From Microbispora hainanensis (lineage in GTDB: Bacteria; Actinomycetota; Actinomycetes; Streptosporangiales; Streptosporangiaceae): a DNA stretch of 64,000 bases. Below are positions 47,314 to 57,460 of the stretch, in pieces. The position numbers and the translations under genes were made by a program. The notes under the pieces were generated by a model that was given only the letters and a program-made list of their open reading frames with translations, searched no databases and was not told where the DNA came from. Within the stretch, counting starts at the first letter, position 1. Each line of letters opens with the position of its first letter. The stretch is taken from NCBI RefSeq assembly GCF_006874475.1, contig NZ_VIRM01000039.1, forward strand, positions 1-64,000, read 5' to 3'.

Positions 47314-48363
47314 ATGCCCCCAGCCCGCCTGCCCGCCGTTCCCGCTGTTCCCACCGGTCGCGCCGTTCGCGGCGGAGAGCGGCCGGGCTACCGCCCGCTC
47401 CTGCCGCTCCGCCGCCGTCGCGTCCTCCGCCTCGCGGCCTCGATGTGGGCCCTCGTCCTGATCGCCGTCGCCGTCGGCGGCTGCTTCGGATCTCCCGGGG
47501 GCGACGCGAACACGGCGGACGAGGGTCTCGCGGCCGGAATCGACCTGCCGTGGCCCGAGGACGGCCAGACGAGCGTCATGGTCGAGGGTCTCGGCGCTCT
47601 CGGCACCAGGGGGGAGCGGGAGCCGGTGCCGATCGCGAGCGTCACCAAGGTGATGACCGCGTACGTGATCCTCGGCGAGCATCCGCTGAAGGGCGCCGCC
47701 ACCGGGCCGGTCATCGAGGTCGACAGGCAGGCCGCGGACGAGTCGTCGTCCAGCGAGGAGTCGAGCGCGCCGGTCAGGGAAGGCCAGAGGTTCACCGAAC
47801 GTCAGCTGCTCGAACTGATGCTGATCCCCTCGGGCAACAACATCGCCCGCCTGCTCGCCCGCTGGGACGCCGGGAGTCAGGAGGCGTTCGTGGTGAAGAT
47901 GAACCGGGCCGCCGCCCGGCTCGGCATGACCCACACCACCTACACCGGCGCCAGCGGCATCGAGCCGACGACCGTGAGCACCGCGGCGGACCAGCTCAGG
48001 CTGGCCCGGCAGGTGATGAAGAACGGGGTGTTCCGCTCGATCGTCGCCAAGCGCGAGGTCACGATCCCCGGCGTGCCCGGCACGATCGTCAACACCAACA
48101 CACTGCTGGGCAGGTCGGGTGTGATCGGCCTCAAGACCGGTTCCACCACGGCGGCCGGGGGCGCGCTGATGTGGGCGGCCGAGGCCGAGGCCGCCGGCCG
48201 CACGTGGCTGGTCCTCGGCGTCGTCCTGCACCAGAGCGCAGGCTCGCCGCCCGCGGCCGGCCTGCGAGCCGCTCTCGACCGCAGCCGGGAAATGGTCGAC
48301 GGGGTCCGCGCGGCGCTCGATTCGGTGATCGCGGCACAGGCCGCGAGCGCGCGGGACAGATGA
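47314..48363 (+). CDS. D-alanyl-D-alanine carboxypeptidase (S11, lipoprotein-like)
   Basis: The 349-residue penicillin-binding-type serine enzyme trims the terminal D-Ala of peptidoglycan stems. The active-site motifs are SVTK (Ser109, Lys112), SGN (173-175) and KTG (274-276). A cytoplasmic basic head ([14 protein letters not shown]) and a hydrophobic segment end in AVAVGGC (Cys57), a possible lipobox. The acidic insert [13 protein letters not shown] near 141-153 is unusual. The ATG at 47314 has GGAGG eight bases upstream. Its place behind the two-component system and the GATACAC repeats suggests shared envelope control. Confidence 0.9.
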   Translation: MPPARLPAVPAVPTGRAVRGGERPGYRPLLPLRRRRVLRLAASMWALVLIAVAVGGCFGSPGGDANTADEGLAAGIDLPWPEDGQTSVMVEGLGALGTRGEREPVPIASVTKVMTAYVILGEHPLKGAATGPVIEVDRQAADESSSSEESSAPVREGQRFTERQLLELMLIPSGNNIARLLARWDAGSQEAFVVKMNRAAARLGMTHTTYTGASGIEPTTVSTAADQLRLARQVMKNGVFRSIVAKREVTIPGVPGTIVNTNTLLGRSGVIGLKTGSTTAAGGALMWAAEAEAAGRTWLVLGVVLHQSAGSPPAAGLRAALDRSREMVDGVRAALDSVIAAQAASARDR

Positions 48364-48424
48364 CGTGGGATGCGAGGCGGCGGCGACGGGCGACTTTGTC
48401 GGACCCGCTTGGCACGATGACCCC

Positions 48425-50512
48425 ATGACTGAAGCGCCCCCGATCGACGCGATCCCCGACGAGATCGCCTACGCCGAGGCGGTACGGCTGGCGGCCGACG
48501 CGGCCGCGGCCTACTACGGTGACGGAACCTCCTCCCTGGACGACGACGCCTACGACAGGCTCGTCCGCGGCATCGCCGCCTATGAGAGGGCCCACCCCGA
48601 TCAGGTGCTGGAGGACTCGCCGACGGGCAAGGTCGCCGGGGTCGTGGGCGATGTCCCGCACATCGTGCCCATGCTCAGCCTCGACAACGTGTTCGGGCCG
48701 GAGGAGCTGGCGGGCTGGGCCGCCTCGCTGGAGCGCCGGCTGGGCCGTCCGGTGAGCGCGTGGTCGGTGGAGCCGAAGCTGGACGGGCTGGCGATCGCCG
48801 CCCGCTATCGTGACGGCCGCCTCGTCCAGTTGGTCACCCGCGGCGACGGGAGCGCGGGCGAGGACGTCTCCCACGCGATCGGCACGATCGTCGGCCTGCC
48901 CCGGCGGCTCGCCGACCCGGTCACGGTGGAGCTGCGCGGCGAGGTGATGATGACCGCGCGGCAGTTCGAGGAGGCGTGCGCGAAACGGCAGGCGCACGAC
49001 GGGACCACGTTCGCGAACCCGCGCAGCGCCGCCGCTGGCACGCTGCGGGCGCAGGACCGGCCGTATGTCTGCGAGCTGACGTTCTTCGGTTACGGCGCGC
49101 TGCCGCGGCCCGACGACACCTCCGGCCTCGCCACGCGGCTGCGGGAGTCGCCGCACAGCCAGGTGATGGACTGGGTCGCCGGTCAGGGTGTGCGGACCAC
49201 GGCCGAGACGGCGGTCGCCGGGATCGTCGCGACGAGTGTGGAGCAGGTGCAGCGGCGGGTCGAGGAGATCGCGGCCGCGCGGCCGGAGCTGCCGTTCGGG
49301 ATCGACGGCATCGTGATCAAGGCGGATGACGCGGCGGACCAGGCGCAGGCCGGGTTCGGCTCGCGGGCGCCGCGGTGGGCGATCGCCTACAAGCTGCCCG
49401 CCGTGCAGAAGATCACGAAGCTGCTCGGCGTGGAGTGGAACACCGGGCGGACCGGCGTGATCGCCCCGCGCGCGGTTCTGGAGCCGGTGGAGCTGGACGG
49501 CTCTGTCGTGACGTACGCGACGCTGCACAACCCCTCCGACATCGCGCGCCGTGGGCTGATGCTGGGGGACAGCGTCGTCGTCTACAAGGCCGGCGACGTG
49601 ATCCCGCGGGTGGAGTCGCCGGTGGTGCACCTGCGCACCGGCGACGAGCAGCCCATCGTGTTCCCCGAGGTGTGCCCGGCCTGCGAAGGTGAGATCGACA
49701 CCTCCCAGGAGCGGTGGAGATGCGTGCGCGGCCGCGACTGCCGTGCGATCGCGTCGATCCGATACGCGGTCGGCCGCGACCAACTCGACGTGGAAGGGCT
49801 GGCGGACAACCGCATCCAGCAGATGCTGGACGCCGGGTTGATCGCCGACTTCGGCGACCTGTTCTTCCTCACCCGCGAGCCGCTGCTGGGCCTGGAGCGG
49901 ATGGGGGAGGTGTCCACCGACAACCTCCTGACCGCCATCGACAGGGCCAGGACCAGGCCGCTGAGCCGGGTGTTCTGCGCGCTCGGGGTCAGGGGCACGG
50001 GGCGCTCGATGAGCCGCCGCATCGCCCGGCACTTCGGCACGATGGAGGCCATCCGCGCGGCCGACGCCGAGGCGCTTCAGCAGGTGGACGGCATCGGCCC
50101 GGAGAAGGCACCCGTGATCGTCGCCGAGCTGGCCGAGCTGGGCGACCTCGTCGACAAGCTCGTCCGCGCCGGGGTGAACATGGTCGAGCCCGGTGTGGTG
50201 GCGGTGGCCGGTGGCGAGGGCGGCACGACCGTCCCGGCGCCGGAGGGTCAGGAGCCGGCTGCGCTGCCGCTGACCGGGATGACGGTCGTGGTCACGGGCG
50301 CGATGAGCGGGCGGCTGGCGGCCTTGTCCCGCAACCAGATGAACGAGCTCGTCGAACGGGCCGGAGGCCGGGCCTCGTCCAGCGTTTCCGCGAAGACCTC
50401 GTTGGTCGTCGCGGGAGAGAACGCGGGATCCAAGAGGGCCAAGGCCGAGTCCCTGGGCGTGCGGATCGTGTCCCCCGAGGAGTTCGCCGAGATGGTCGCG
50501 CAGTTGCTGTAG
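48425..50512 (+). CDS. ligA: NAD+-dependent DNA ligase
   Basis: The 695-residue protein has the complete bacterial ligase plan: Ia domain (1-65), adenylation domain with AMP-accepting Lys118 (EPKLDGLAI), OB-fold (about 310-385), a zinc finger with Cys pairs in CPACEG and WRCVRGRDC, helix-hairpin-helix repeats ([29 protein letters not shown]) and a C-terminal BRCT domain (about 605-695). It seals nicks in DNA using NAD+. The ATG at 48425 is 61 bases after the carboxypeptidase stop. The usual chromosomal ligA of actinomycetes lies beside gatCAB, so this may be a second copy; that is inference from context. Confidence 0.92.
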   Translation: MTEAPPIDAIPDEIAYAEAVRLAADAAAAYYGDGTSSLDDDAYDRLVRGIAAYERAHPDQVLEDSPTGKVAGVVGDVPHIVPMLSLDNVFGPEELAGWAASLERRLGRPVSAWSVEPKLDGLAIAARYRDGRLVQLVTRGDGSAGEDVSHAIGTIVGLPRRLADPVTVELRGEVMMTARQFEEACAKRQAHDGTTFANPRSAAAGTLRAQDRPYVCELTFFGYGALPRPDDTSGLATRLRESPHSQVMDWVAGQGVRTTAETAVAGIVATSVEQVQRRVEEIAAARPELPFGIDGIVIKADDAADQAQAGFGSRAPRWAIAYKLPAVQKITKLLGVEWNTGRTGVIAPRAVLEPVELDGSVVTYATLHNPSDIARRGLMLGDSVVVYKAGDVIPRVESPVVHLRTGDEQPIVFPEVCPACEGEIDTSQERWRCVRGRDCRAIASIRYAVGRDQLDVEGLADNRIQQMLDAGLIADFGDLFFLTREPLLGLERMGEVSTDNLLTAIDRARTRPLSRVFCALGVRGTGRSMSRRIARHFGTMEAIRAADAEALQQVDGIGPEKAPVIVAELAELGDLVDKLVRAGVNMVEPGVVAVAGGEGGTTVPAPEGQEPAALPLTGMTVVVTGAMSGRLAALSRNQMNELVERAGGRASSSVSAKTSLVVAGENAGSKRAKAESLGVRIVSPEEFAEMVAQLL

Positions 50513-50552
50513 GCGCCCTGCCCGCTGTAGGCGACCCGGGTCCGCGCGTGGC

Positions 50553-51824
50553 TCACGCGCTCTCGCCGTCGGCAGCCTCGTCGGCGTGCTCGTCGGCAGC
50601 GTCCTCGGCAGGGTCGCCGGCAGGGTCGCCGGCAGGGTCGCCGGCAAGGTCGTCCGAGGACCGGGCGCCGGCGGACTGAAAGGGGATGCGCGCCACCAGC
50701 ATGAAGCCGCCGTCAGGCGTCCCCTTCGTCTCCAACCGGCCGTCGAGAATGGCGATGCGCTCCTCGAGCCCCGCCAGGCCGAACCCCGATGGGGGAAGCA
50801 GGCGCTGGAGGGACATCCGCGCCCGGCCCTCATCCCTGCCGTTCGCCACCGAGACGGTCACGACGCCGTCGCGCGCCTCGCAGGCGACGCGCACCCGGGA
50901 CCCGGGAGCGTGCTTCCTGACATTGCTCAGCCCTTCCTGCACGACCCGGTAGCAGGCGTGCCCGACCTGGGCGGGGAGGCCGATATCCGGCAGGTCGTAG
51001 TCGAGACTGACCCGCGTGCCCGTGGCGGCCGCCTCTTCCACGAGGGAAGGGATCGCCTTGGCCGCCGCCGTCATCCGGGACCCGTCGTCGCGCCTGAGCA
51101 TCGCGAGCAGCTCGCGCAGCTCGGCGAGGGCCTGCACGCCCTTGTCCTCGATGGTCGTGGCGAGCCTGGCGACCTCGGGTCCCGCGTCGTCGCGGATGAT
51201 CCCCGCGTTGAGGACCATCACGGTGACGGCGTGCGTCACGGTGTCGTGCATTTCTCGCGCGATCTTGCGGCGCTCCCGGACGGCCGCCCGCTCTTCGCGG
51301 TCCCGCACCTCGGCCCGCAACTCCGAGATCATGCCGCGGTAGCCGCGCACCCACGTGCCCACCAGCGCGGGCATGAAGATGAACATCAGCGCGCGTATCA
51401 CGCAGAGGTAGAGGACGTCGTCCGTCCTGGGGTCCACGTAGTCGACGGCTGTGGCGGCCGTGATGAGAGGGAGGGTCACCAGCTGCCACTGGCGCACCTT
51501 GCTGCCGGCCGTCATCGAGTATGCGGCGAAGGCCATGGGCACGATCTGCCCGGTGGTCACGGCGCAGAGAGCCGAAGCGACGATCATGGGCAGTCCGGTG
51601 CGCCGGCGTAGCAGCAAGGCGCCCGCGGTGATCACCTCGATGACGATCTCGATCCAGGGCGGAACCGGGCCCCACAGGGAGAAGGACAGACCCAGGAGCG
51701 TCGGCGGGATGGTGAAACAGAGAATCGAGAGAGCCAGCAGCGCGTCGACGATCTGCCGTCGGTGCGCTGTGGTGAATTCGGCCAGCGTCAAGGGGACGCA
51801 GGCTGGACTCAGGGTGTTTCGCAC
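50553..51824 (-). CDS. Orphan NarL-type sensor histidine kinase
   Basis: The 423-residue protein has four or five membrane helices in the first 165 residues, a coiled linker (ELRAEVRDREERAAVRERRK), the HisKA_3 His in REMHDTVTHAVTVM near 193, and an HATPase with YRVVQEGLSNVRKHAPGSRV and GFGLAGLEERI. The C-terminal tail is acidic and repetitive (GDPAGDPAGDPAED), encoded by 12-base DNA repeats at about 50600-50650. No LuxR-type response regulator is adjacent, so the partner must be elsewhere. The start is GTG at 51822-51824 with a weak ribosome site. Confidence 0.87.
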   Translation of the reverse strand: MRNTLSPACVPLTLAEFTTAHRRQIVDALLALSILCFTIPPTLLGLSFSLWGPVPPWIEIVIEVITAGALLLRRRTGLPMIVASALCAVTTGQIVPMAFAAYSMTAGSKVRQWQLVTLPLITAATAVDYVDPRTDDVLYLCVIRALMFIFMPALVGTWVRGYRGMISELRAEVRDREERAAVRERRKIAREMHDTVTHAVTVMVLNAGIIRDDAGPEVARLATTIEDKGVQALAELRELLAMLRRDDGSRMTAAAKAIPSLVEEAAATGTRVSLDYDLPDIGLPAQVGHACYRVVQEGLSNVRKHAPGSRVRVACEARDGVVTVSVANGRDEGRARMSLQRLLPPSGFGLAGLEERIAILDGRLETKGTPDGGFMLVARIPFQSAGARSSDDLAGDPAGDPAGDPAEDAADEHADEAADGESA

Positions 51825-52160
51825 AAGAGGGCTCTTTCTGGGAGGCAGCTCGGCTCCGCGCCCTCGTAACGCACCCTGACTGATCGCTTCTCCTCTCGGA
51901 GGAGATCACATGCTGAGGCGGGGAGCCGTCTTCCATGTACGCGACCATCGTGTGCCGAGAAGGGCCACATGGATAAGGCCGTGGTCTTCCTATGTGTGTC
52001 CATCCTGGGGGTGACACAGCCACCCAAAGCCGGTCGTCCTGGCGGACCGGTGCGAGCACTCCGCTTTCTCGAACGTGATCGGCGCAGCCTCCGCCGAACG
52101 ATCGGCGATCAACCCAACACTACCCCAAATTGGGACATATTTCCTAAAAAATCCCCATAA
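51825..52160. promoter_or_regulatory. Divergent promoter region between orphan kinase and XRE-type regulator
   Basis: This 336-bp gap has no gene I can support. It contains a TCTCCTC-TCG-GAGGAGA hairpin (51889-51905). Just before the regulator gene there is an unusually AT-rich stretch with the palindrome CCCAAATTGGG (52124-52134) and ATATTTCCTAAAAAATCCCC, which is the probable promoter and autoregulatory site. Confidence 0.5.
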
Positions 52161-53009
52161 GTGACGTACGGTGAAAAAGTGGACCGTAAGCGCCTCCTGG
52201 GAGACTTTCTCCGGGCTCGCCGCGAGGCCGTGAACCTGGAGGACACCGGACTGACGCGAATGGGCCGCCGCCGTACCCCTGGATTGCGCAGGGAAGAGGT
52301 GGCCATGCTCGCCGGCGTCAGCAACGACTACTACGTGCGGCTGGAGCAGGGCAGGGAGCGCCGTCCGTCCGAGCAGGTCCTCAACGCGCTCGCCCGGGCG
52401 CTGCGCCTCGACGCCGCCGCCACCGAGCACCTGTACGAGCTCGCCTACCCGAGGCCCCGGCCCCGGCCGGTCTGCCGGGAGGAGCAGGTCAGCCGCCGTC
52501 TGCTGCACCTGCTCCGGATGTGCGACGCCGCCCCGGCGTTCATCGTCGGCCGCTGGATGGACATGCTCGCGACCAACCGCCTGGCCGACGCACTCTGCGA
52601 GGGCCTCGACCACAACGACAACCTCCTGCGCATGTGTTTCCTCAGCCCGCAGGCACGCACCTTCTTCCCGGAATGGGAGGAGGCGGCGGCGACGAAGGTG
52701 GCGCAACTGCGAGCCATCGCCGGCACCGACCCCGAGGACCCCTTCCTGCCGCTGCTCGTGGACGAGCTGTCCGACCAGAGCGCGGATTTCGTACGAATGT
52801 GGGCTCGCCACGACGTCCTGCCTGGGGACGTGGAGGGTAAGCATTTCCACCACCCCTCGGTGGGCGAGCTGACGTTCTCCTACGAGACCTTCACGGCCAA
52901 GAGTGCCCCGGGCCAGCAGCTCGTCGTCTGCCAGGCCGAACCGGGAAGCGCGTCGGAGGACGCGCTCGCCACCCTCGCGCGCCTCCGGCCCGCCGTCACC
53001 CCTCCATGA
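52161..53009 (+). CDS. XRE-family regulator with MmyB-like ligand-binding domain
   Basis: The predicted protein has 282 residues. The N-terminal helix-turn-helix reads RRTPGLRREEVAMLAGVSND and YYVRLEQGRERRPSEQVLNA. The C-terminal MmyB-like domain (about 105-275) contains FIVGRWMDMLATNRLADALC and FSYETFTAKSAPGQQLVV. In actinobacteria these regulators often sit beside the small reductase they control; here none is adjacent. The start could be GTG 52161 or GTG 52179. The last 14 bases overlap the convergent gene ending at 52996. Confidence 0.87.
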   Translation: MTYGEKVDRKRLLGDFLRARREAVNLEDTGLTRMGRRRTPGLRREEVAMLAGVSNDYYVRLEQGRERRPSEQVLNALARALRLDAAATEHLYELAYPRPRPRPVCREEQVSRRLLHLLRMCDAAPAFIVGRWMDMLATNRLADALCEGLDHNDNLLRMCFLSPQARTFFPEWEEAAATKVAQLRAIAGTDPEDPFLPLLVDELSDQSADFVRMWARHDVLPGDVEGKHFHHPSVGELTFSYETFTAKSAPGQQLVVCQAEPGSASEDALATLARLRPAVTPP

Positions 53010-55362
53010 GCCGGGACAGCCGGACGATCGCGCCGGCCGCGAGGTCGACGACCACCGGGCCGTGCGGCGACGGTCGTACGGTGCCGTCGTCCTGCGTGAG
53101 CGTGACGGACACGGCGACCTTCCGGTCGAACGTCGCCCGGTCGGCGACCAGCGGCTGCACCAGGGTGACCTCGAGCGTGGGCGCGTCCGCGGGGAGGACG
53201 GCCCGCGCCACCTCGACGCCGGACACCGCGAAGGCCAGCCCCACGCCGGAGACGCCCGCGGCCCGCAGGTCCACGTCCCGGCGGATCAGGACGGCCGTGT
53301 GGAGGTTCTCCAGGTAGACGTTGCGGACGACCAGCTGGGCGGGGTCCGCGGGGTCGAGCAGCGCCTGCGGCACGACGGCTCCGTCCCGGACGGCGGCGGG
53401 CAGCGCGACGTCCCCGTGGGCGGGCACGCGCGCCGGCGGGTCGAGCGGGACGCGCTCCCACCCCCCGACCGCCGGCCGCACCCACAGGGCCGTCACCGTG
53501 GCCGCCGTGTCGGCGTCGTTGCGCAGCCCGGCCGCGGTGACCCGTACGGGCCCGCCGGGGTAGGGGCCGGCCAGCTCGTCCACGTCCAGGTGCACGGTGG
53601 TCGCGATCGAGGTGGAGGAGTCGCCGGTGTCGAAGACGATCTGCGAGACCGCCTCGCCCCCGCGCAACTGCGTGACCGCCACGACGGCGTCGTCGTAGTC
53701 CACGTGCAGCGCCAGACGGATCGCGTCGTCGTCCAGGACGGCGCGCAGGCCGCCCTCCAGCGTGCTCGACCGCACCGACACCCCGGTCGACCCCACCGAG
53801 GGGGATGTCGGAAGCAGCAGGCGGACGTCGCGCCCGCCGGCGTCCGCACGCAGCAGCGACTCCAGTTCGGCGACCTCGGCCGCCGACAGATCGGGCACGC
53901 ACCGGGCCTGCAGCCGGCACGGCAGGCCCGCGTCCACGGTGGCGTCGAACACCTGCAGCCACTCCAGCTGAGGGCGGCCGGCCACGTCGCGGGCCACCCG
54001 ATAGTGGGAGGGCACGACGAGGTAGGTGGCCGGCTGCTGAAGCGACTCCCACACCGAGTATCGGTGGTCACGGTCCAGGCGCGGAGCCGGCGCGAACCGC
54101 CGGGCCGGGGCGCGGCCGAGCTGGAAGGCGTCCTGGCAGCCGACGATCACGGGCTCACCGCTCCCGACGTCCTGCCGGTAGAGGCCGGGGTCGTCCCGGC
54201 ACGGCACCAGCAGCGGCAGACGGTGCGAGCGGGTCACCGTCACGCCCATGTCGATGGTGAACGACGGAGGGTCCGTGGCGAGCCCGCTCGTTCCCCTCGG
54301 GCCGGTGAGGATCCCGCCGAGCCGCCCGCCGAGCCGTCCCTTGAGCTGTCCGTCGAGGTCATCGCGGAGCACCAGGCGCCGGGCAGTGGGCGGCAGGGGG
54401 AGCGGCATCCGGGCGAAGGCCAGCCGGGCCGGCAGATCCTCCGCCGTCGCCTCCATCGGGGCCTCCGCCGGGGCCTCCCGCGAGACCTGCAGCGGGACCT
54501 CCGCCAGGGGCTCCACCGGGTCCTGCGCCAAGGCTTCGAGCAGTCCGTCCGCCGGGGCCTCGGCCGGCGACACCGTGAGGAAGGCCCGCCCCGCCACCGC
54601 CGATTCCGTGAACGCCGACTCTGTGAACGCCGACTCCGTGAGCAGCGGCGACACCTCGGCCAGCCGGATGGCGCCCCGACCGGCGATCATGAGCTCGCCG
54701 GGGACGCGGACCTCGGTGGTCATCACATCCGACCAGTTCGGATGCTCTTCGGGGATCGGGTGCTCCTCGCGGGGCGGCTCCTCGATCGGCCATCCCTGGA
54801 CCGGCACGATCTCCAGACGCTCCGGCTCGCCGTGGACCATCGCGGAGAGGGCCCACGCGGCGAGCGTCTCCTGCACGCCGACGAAGCTCGTGCTGACGAT
54901 CAGCCCGGCCCCGTCGCCCGGCTGGAAGCCCGGCGTGCTCAGCGCGCCGTACGCGGCCCTGGCCACGGCTCCGCTGATCTCGGCCCGGCAGTGGACGACG
55001 TCGTCGCGCCGGTCCACGTCGACCGGGAGCTCGGTGGAGGTCGGCCGGCCGGTGTCGGCGTCCACGAACGGGATGCGCAGCCGTACGCTCACGTCCGTCC
55101 ACGGGACGGCCTGGGCACCGGCGGGCGGCGGGGGGAAGCGCAGCGCGGCGGTGACCGTCGCGCTGAGGACGGGCGATCCCTCGCCGTCGTGACCGGTGAC
55201 GCGGAACAGGAACCGGAACGTGCCGGCGGAGGCGGGCACGAGCTCCGGCGCGGGCGCCCACCAGGGCGAGCCCAGCTGCGAGTCGGGCAGCAGGGGCTCG
55301 CCCCCGTCGGCCGCCCTGATGCGGGGGCCCGGCTCGTCGGACGGGAGTCCTGGGGTGTTCAT
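52996..55362 (-). CDS. Large beta-rich protein of unknown family, last gene of the S8/ECF operon
   Basis: I do not recognise this 788-residue protein. It has no signal peptide, membrane helix or coiled coil that I can see. It is rich in alternating hydrophobic/polar stretches typical of beta-sandwich repeats (FRFLFRVTGHDGEGSPVLSA, VTVTRSHRLPLLVPCRDD, HLDVDELAGPYPGGPVRV). A Pro/Ala/Glu-rich middle (about 225-330) contains the tandem repeat TESAFTESAFTESA. The ATG at 55360-55362 lies five bases after the stop of the preceding gene. Its end overlaps the convergent regulator by 14 bases. Context suggests it is a structural or effector part of the cassette. Confidence 0.75.
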   Translation of the reverse strand: MNTPGLPSDEPGPRIRAADGGEPLLPDSQLGSPWWAPAPELVPASAGTFRFLFRVTGHDGEGSPVLSATVTAALRFPPPPAGAQAVPWTDVSVRLRIPFVDADTGRPTSTELPVDVDRRDDVVHCRAEISGAVARAAYGALSTPGFQPGDGAGLIVSTSFVGVQETLAAWALSAMVHGEPERLEIVPVQGWPIEEPPREEHPIPEEHPNWSDVMTTEVRVPGELMIAGRGAIRLAEVSPLLTESAFTESAFTESAVAGRAFLTVSPAEAPADGLLEALAQDPVEPLAEVPLQVSREAPAEAPMEATAEDLPARLAFARMPLPLPPTARRLVLRDDLDGQLKGRLGGRLGGILTGPRGTSGLATDPPSFTIDMGVTVTRSHRLPLLVPCRDDPGLYRQDVGSGEPVIVGCQDAFQLGRAPARRFAPAPRLDRDHRYSVWESLQQPATYLVVPSHYRVARDVAGRPQLEWLQVFDATVDAGLPCRLQARCVPDLSAAEVAELESLLRADAGGRDVRLLLPTSPSVGSTGVSVRSSTLEGGLRAVLDDDAIRLALHVDYDDAVVAVTQLRGGEAVSQIVFDTGDSSTSIATTVHLDVDELAGPYPGGPVRVTAAGLRNDADTAATVTALWVRPAVGGWERVPLDPPARVPAHGDVALPAAVRDGAVVPQALLDPADPAQLVVRNVYLENLHTAVLIRRDVDLRAAGVSGVGLAFAVSGVEVARAVLPADAPTLEVTLVQPLVADRATFDRKVAVSVTLTQDDGTVRPSPHGPVVVDLAAGAIVRLSRLMEG

Positions 55363-55367
55363 CGCGG

Positions 55368-57455
55368 TCAGACCTGGCTCACGACGGTGACGCCGGGAGC
55401 GGTCTTCTTGGGCACCCGCACGGGCAGGTCGCCGCTGCCCTCGCCGTCTGTCCAGGGCCCGATCCACTCGTCTCCGTCCTCGAACAGCGTGCCCTTGATG
55501 ATCACCCGCACCCGGTAGCGGTATCCCGGCGGCCGTCCCGGCTGCCCGGTGTAGAGGGCGAACCGGCGTTCCTTGTGGTGCTCCCCGGTGTCGGCCATGG
55601 TGAAGGTGAACGTCACGATCGGGCGTTCGCCGCCGTCGGGGCTCTCGCCCTTGGCCTGCACCTGCACCTCGACGATCTGGTTGCCCGCCGTCAGGTCGAC
55701 GTTGATCGTGATCGGGGCGAGCACGAGCACGCCGGCGTTGTCGGCGCGCACGGCCACGTTCAGGCTGTCGGTGAGGGTGCCGAACGGGCCCGGGTCGAGG
55801 TTCACCTCGTTGGCCTCGACCATGATCCGGGTGAACCGGTCGTCGAGGGCGGACGGCGCCTCGTCGAACTGGATGGTGCGCCGGACGAACACCTTGTCCG
55901 GACGCCATCCCTCCGGCGCGCCGGTGACCTCCTCCGCCTTCTTCTGGCTCTGGCGGGCGAAGAAGACCTCGCTGGTCGAGCCGCCGGCATAGACGAGGGT
56001 CGGCGAGGAGGCGGGGGCGAGCGGCGTGGTCTCCCCGACGGGGGCGCCCTCGCCGCGCACGCCGGTCGTCGCGTCGACCTCCTGCGGCCGCGGCGGCGGC
56101 AGGAAGTCGTGGGCGGACCATGCGATCTTGCCGTCCACATCGGGATAGCCGATCTGGACGCTGGCGAACTTCACCGGGTCGCCGCTCACGCCGTGGTCCG
56201 GGTCTGGCCACTTGATCACGGGCCGGCAGACCGTGGTGATCTTGCGGTCCCAGTTGTCCAGGTAGAGCGTGCGGATGTAGCGGCTCTTGAGCTCGGGGTG
56301 GGCGGCCAGCAGGTCGGCCACGCCGTCCACGGTGCCGCCCATCGTGCTCGGCTGCGCGTACATCTCGTCGACCTCGAACGTGAAGGAGTTGGCGATCTCC
56401 ACCCGGTCGTGGCGGAAGTTGAGGCTGAGCCCCGCGCCGAACCCCCAGCCGAAGATGTTGAGCAGCCCGCCGGGCTTCGGCGGGGCCGGGTCCTGGACCT
56501 CCGGCATCGGCTGGAAGATCACCTGCTTCGCCTGGTCCAGCCACATCGCCACGAGCATGTCGATGTATTTGGTGACCATCGCCTCCTTGTTGTCCGCGCC
56601 GGGGATGGTCCGGTCCATCTCCAGCTCGACCTTGATGTCGCCGTTCATCCGCAGGGTGTTCCAGGTGGCCTTGAGGTCGGCCGAGCTCCACCACCAGCTG
56701 GCGCCGGCCTGGGCCGTGAAGTGGCTGAACACCCGCTCCCAGTTGGCGGTCATGCGCAGCCGCGTGATCGGTGCCCACAGCGGCAGGGTGAGGTCGGCCG
56801 TCACCGCGATGGGCGCCTCGGTGCCCAGGAGACCCTGCTCCACCTGCGCCGCCGCGAACGTGCCGAGGTTGACGATGAACGGGTGCTCGGCGGTGGGGAT
56901 CAGGCTGCCGGGCCCGGCGCCCTGGGCGGTGAGGAAGAACGGGTCGCCCGCGTTTCCGCCCTGAGTGCCGTCCTGGTCGGTGATCATGAGGCGCAGCGTG
57001 GAGCTCCTGATCGGGATCGGCCGGATGTCGGCGATCGTGGACCGGTCGGCCACGCCCGGCTTGACCTGCCAGAACCGGTCCCGGCTGCCCTGCTGCATCC
57101 GTTCCAGGATCTGCTTGTGCGCGTCCCGCAGGACGCCCTCGGGCGGCGCGCCGGTCATCGCGAAGCTGAGCACCCCGCCGGAGGTCTCCCGGGTCTGCCC
57201 GGGGGCCACGCCGAGGTTGGTCTGGCCGTCCTGCACGCCGAGGAAATGCAGGAAGCCGAGCCTGAGGTCGCCGTTCGGCTTGCGTGCCAGGCGCATCCGC
57301 TCCGGCAGCCAGTAGAAGACGGGGTTGGACCCCTGGGCCTGGAGTTCGTCGTTGTGCTTGTCGGGGAGGAAGACGAGGGAGTGTTCGACGCCGGCGTCGT
57401 TGAGGGTGACGGTCTCGAAGCCGCCGGCCATGATCGGTCCTGCTGGGTTCACCAT
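55368..57455 (-). CDS. Large protein of unknown family in the S8/ECF operon
   Basis: I do not recognise this 695-residue protein. It has no signal peptide or clear membrane helix. Visible features are the N-terminal block GVEHSLVFLPDKHNDELQAQ, the Gly-rich IFGWGFGAGLSLNFRHDRVE near residue 345, an alternating beta pattern near 570-660 (VLVLAPITINVDLTAG, VTFTFTMADTGEHHKERRFA), and RYRVRVIIKGTLFEDGDEWI near the end. The ATG at 57453-57455 follows AGGAGA by five bases, and that ribosome site is itself one unit of a 17-bp repeat array. The stop is followed after five bases by the next gene, so the two products probably work together. Confidence 0.78.
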   Translation of the reverse strand: MVNPAGPIMAGGFETVTLNDAGVEHSLVFLPDKHNDELQAQGSNPVFYWLPERMRLARKPNGDLRLGFLHFLGVQDGQTNLGVAPGQTRETSGGVLSFAMTGAPPEGVLRDAHKQILERMQQGSRDRFWQVKPGVADRSTIADIRPIPIRSSTLRLMITDQDGTQGGNAGDPFFLTAQGAGPGSLIPTAEHPFIVNLGTFAAAQVEQGLLGTEAPIAVTADLTLPLWAPITRLRMTANWERVFSHFTAQAGASWWWSSADLKATWNTLRMNGDIKVELEMDRTIPGADNKEAMVTKYIDMLVAMWLDQAKQVIFQPMPEVQDPAPPKPGGLLNIFGWGFGAGLSLNFRHDRVEIANSFTFEVDEMYAQPSTMGGTVDGVADLLAAHPELKSRYIRTLYLDNWDRKITTVCRPVIKWPDPDHGVSGDPVKFASVQIGYPDVDGKIAWSAHDFLPPPRPQEVDATTGVRGEGAPVGETTPLAPASSPTLVYAGGSTSEVFFARQSQKKAEEVTGAPEGWRPDKVFVRRTIQFDEAPSALDDRFTRIMVEANEVNLDPGPFGTLTDSLNVAVRADNAGVLVLAPITINVDLTAGNQIVEVQVQAKGESPDGGERPIVTFTFTMADTGEHHKERRFALYTGQPGRPPGYRYRVRVIIKGTLFEDGDEWIGPWTDGEGSGDLPVRVPKKTAPGVTVVSQV

Positions 57456-57460
57456 CGCTG

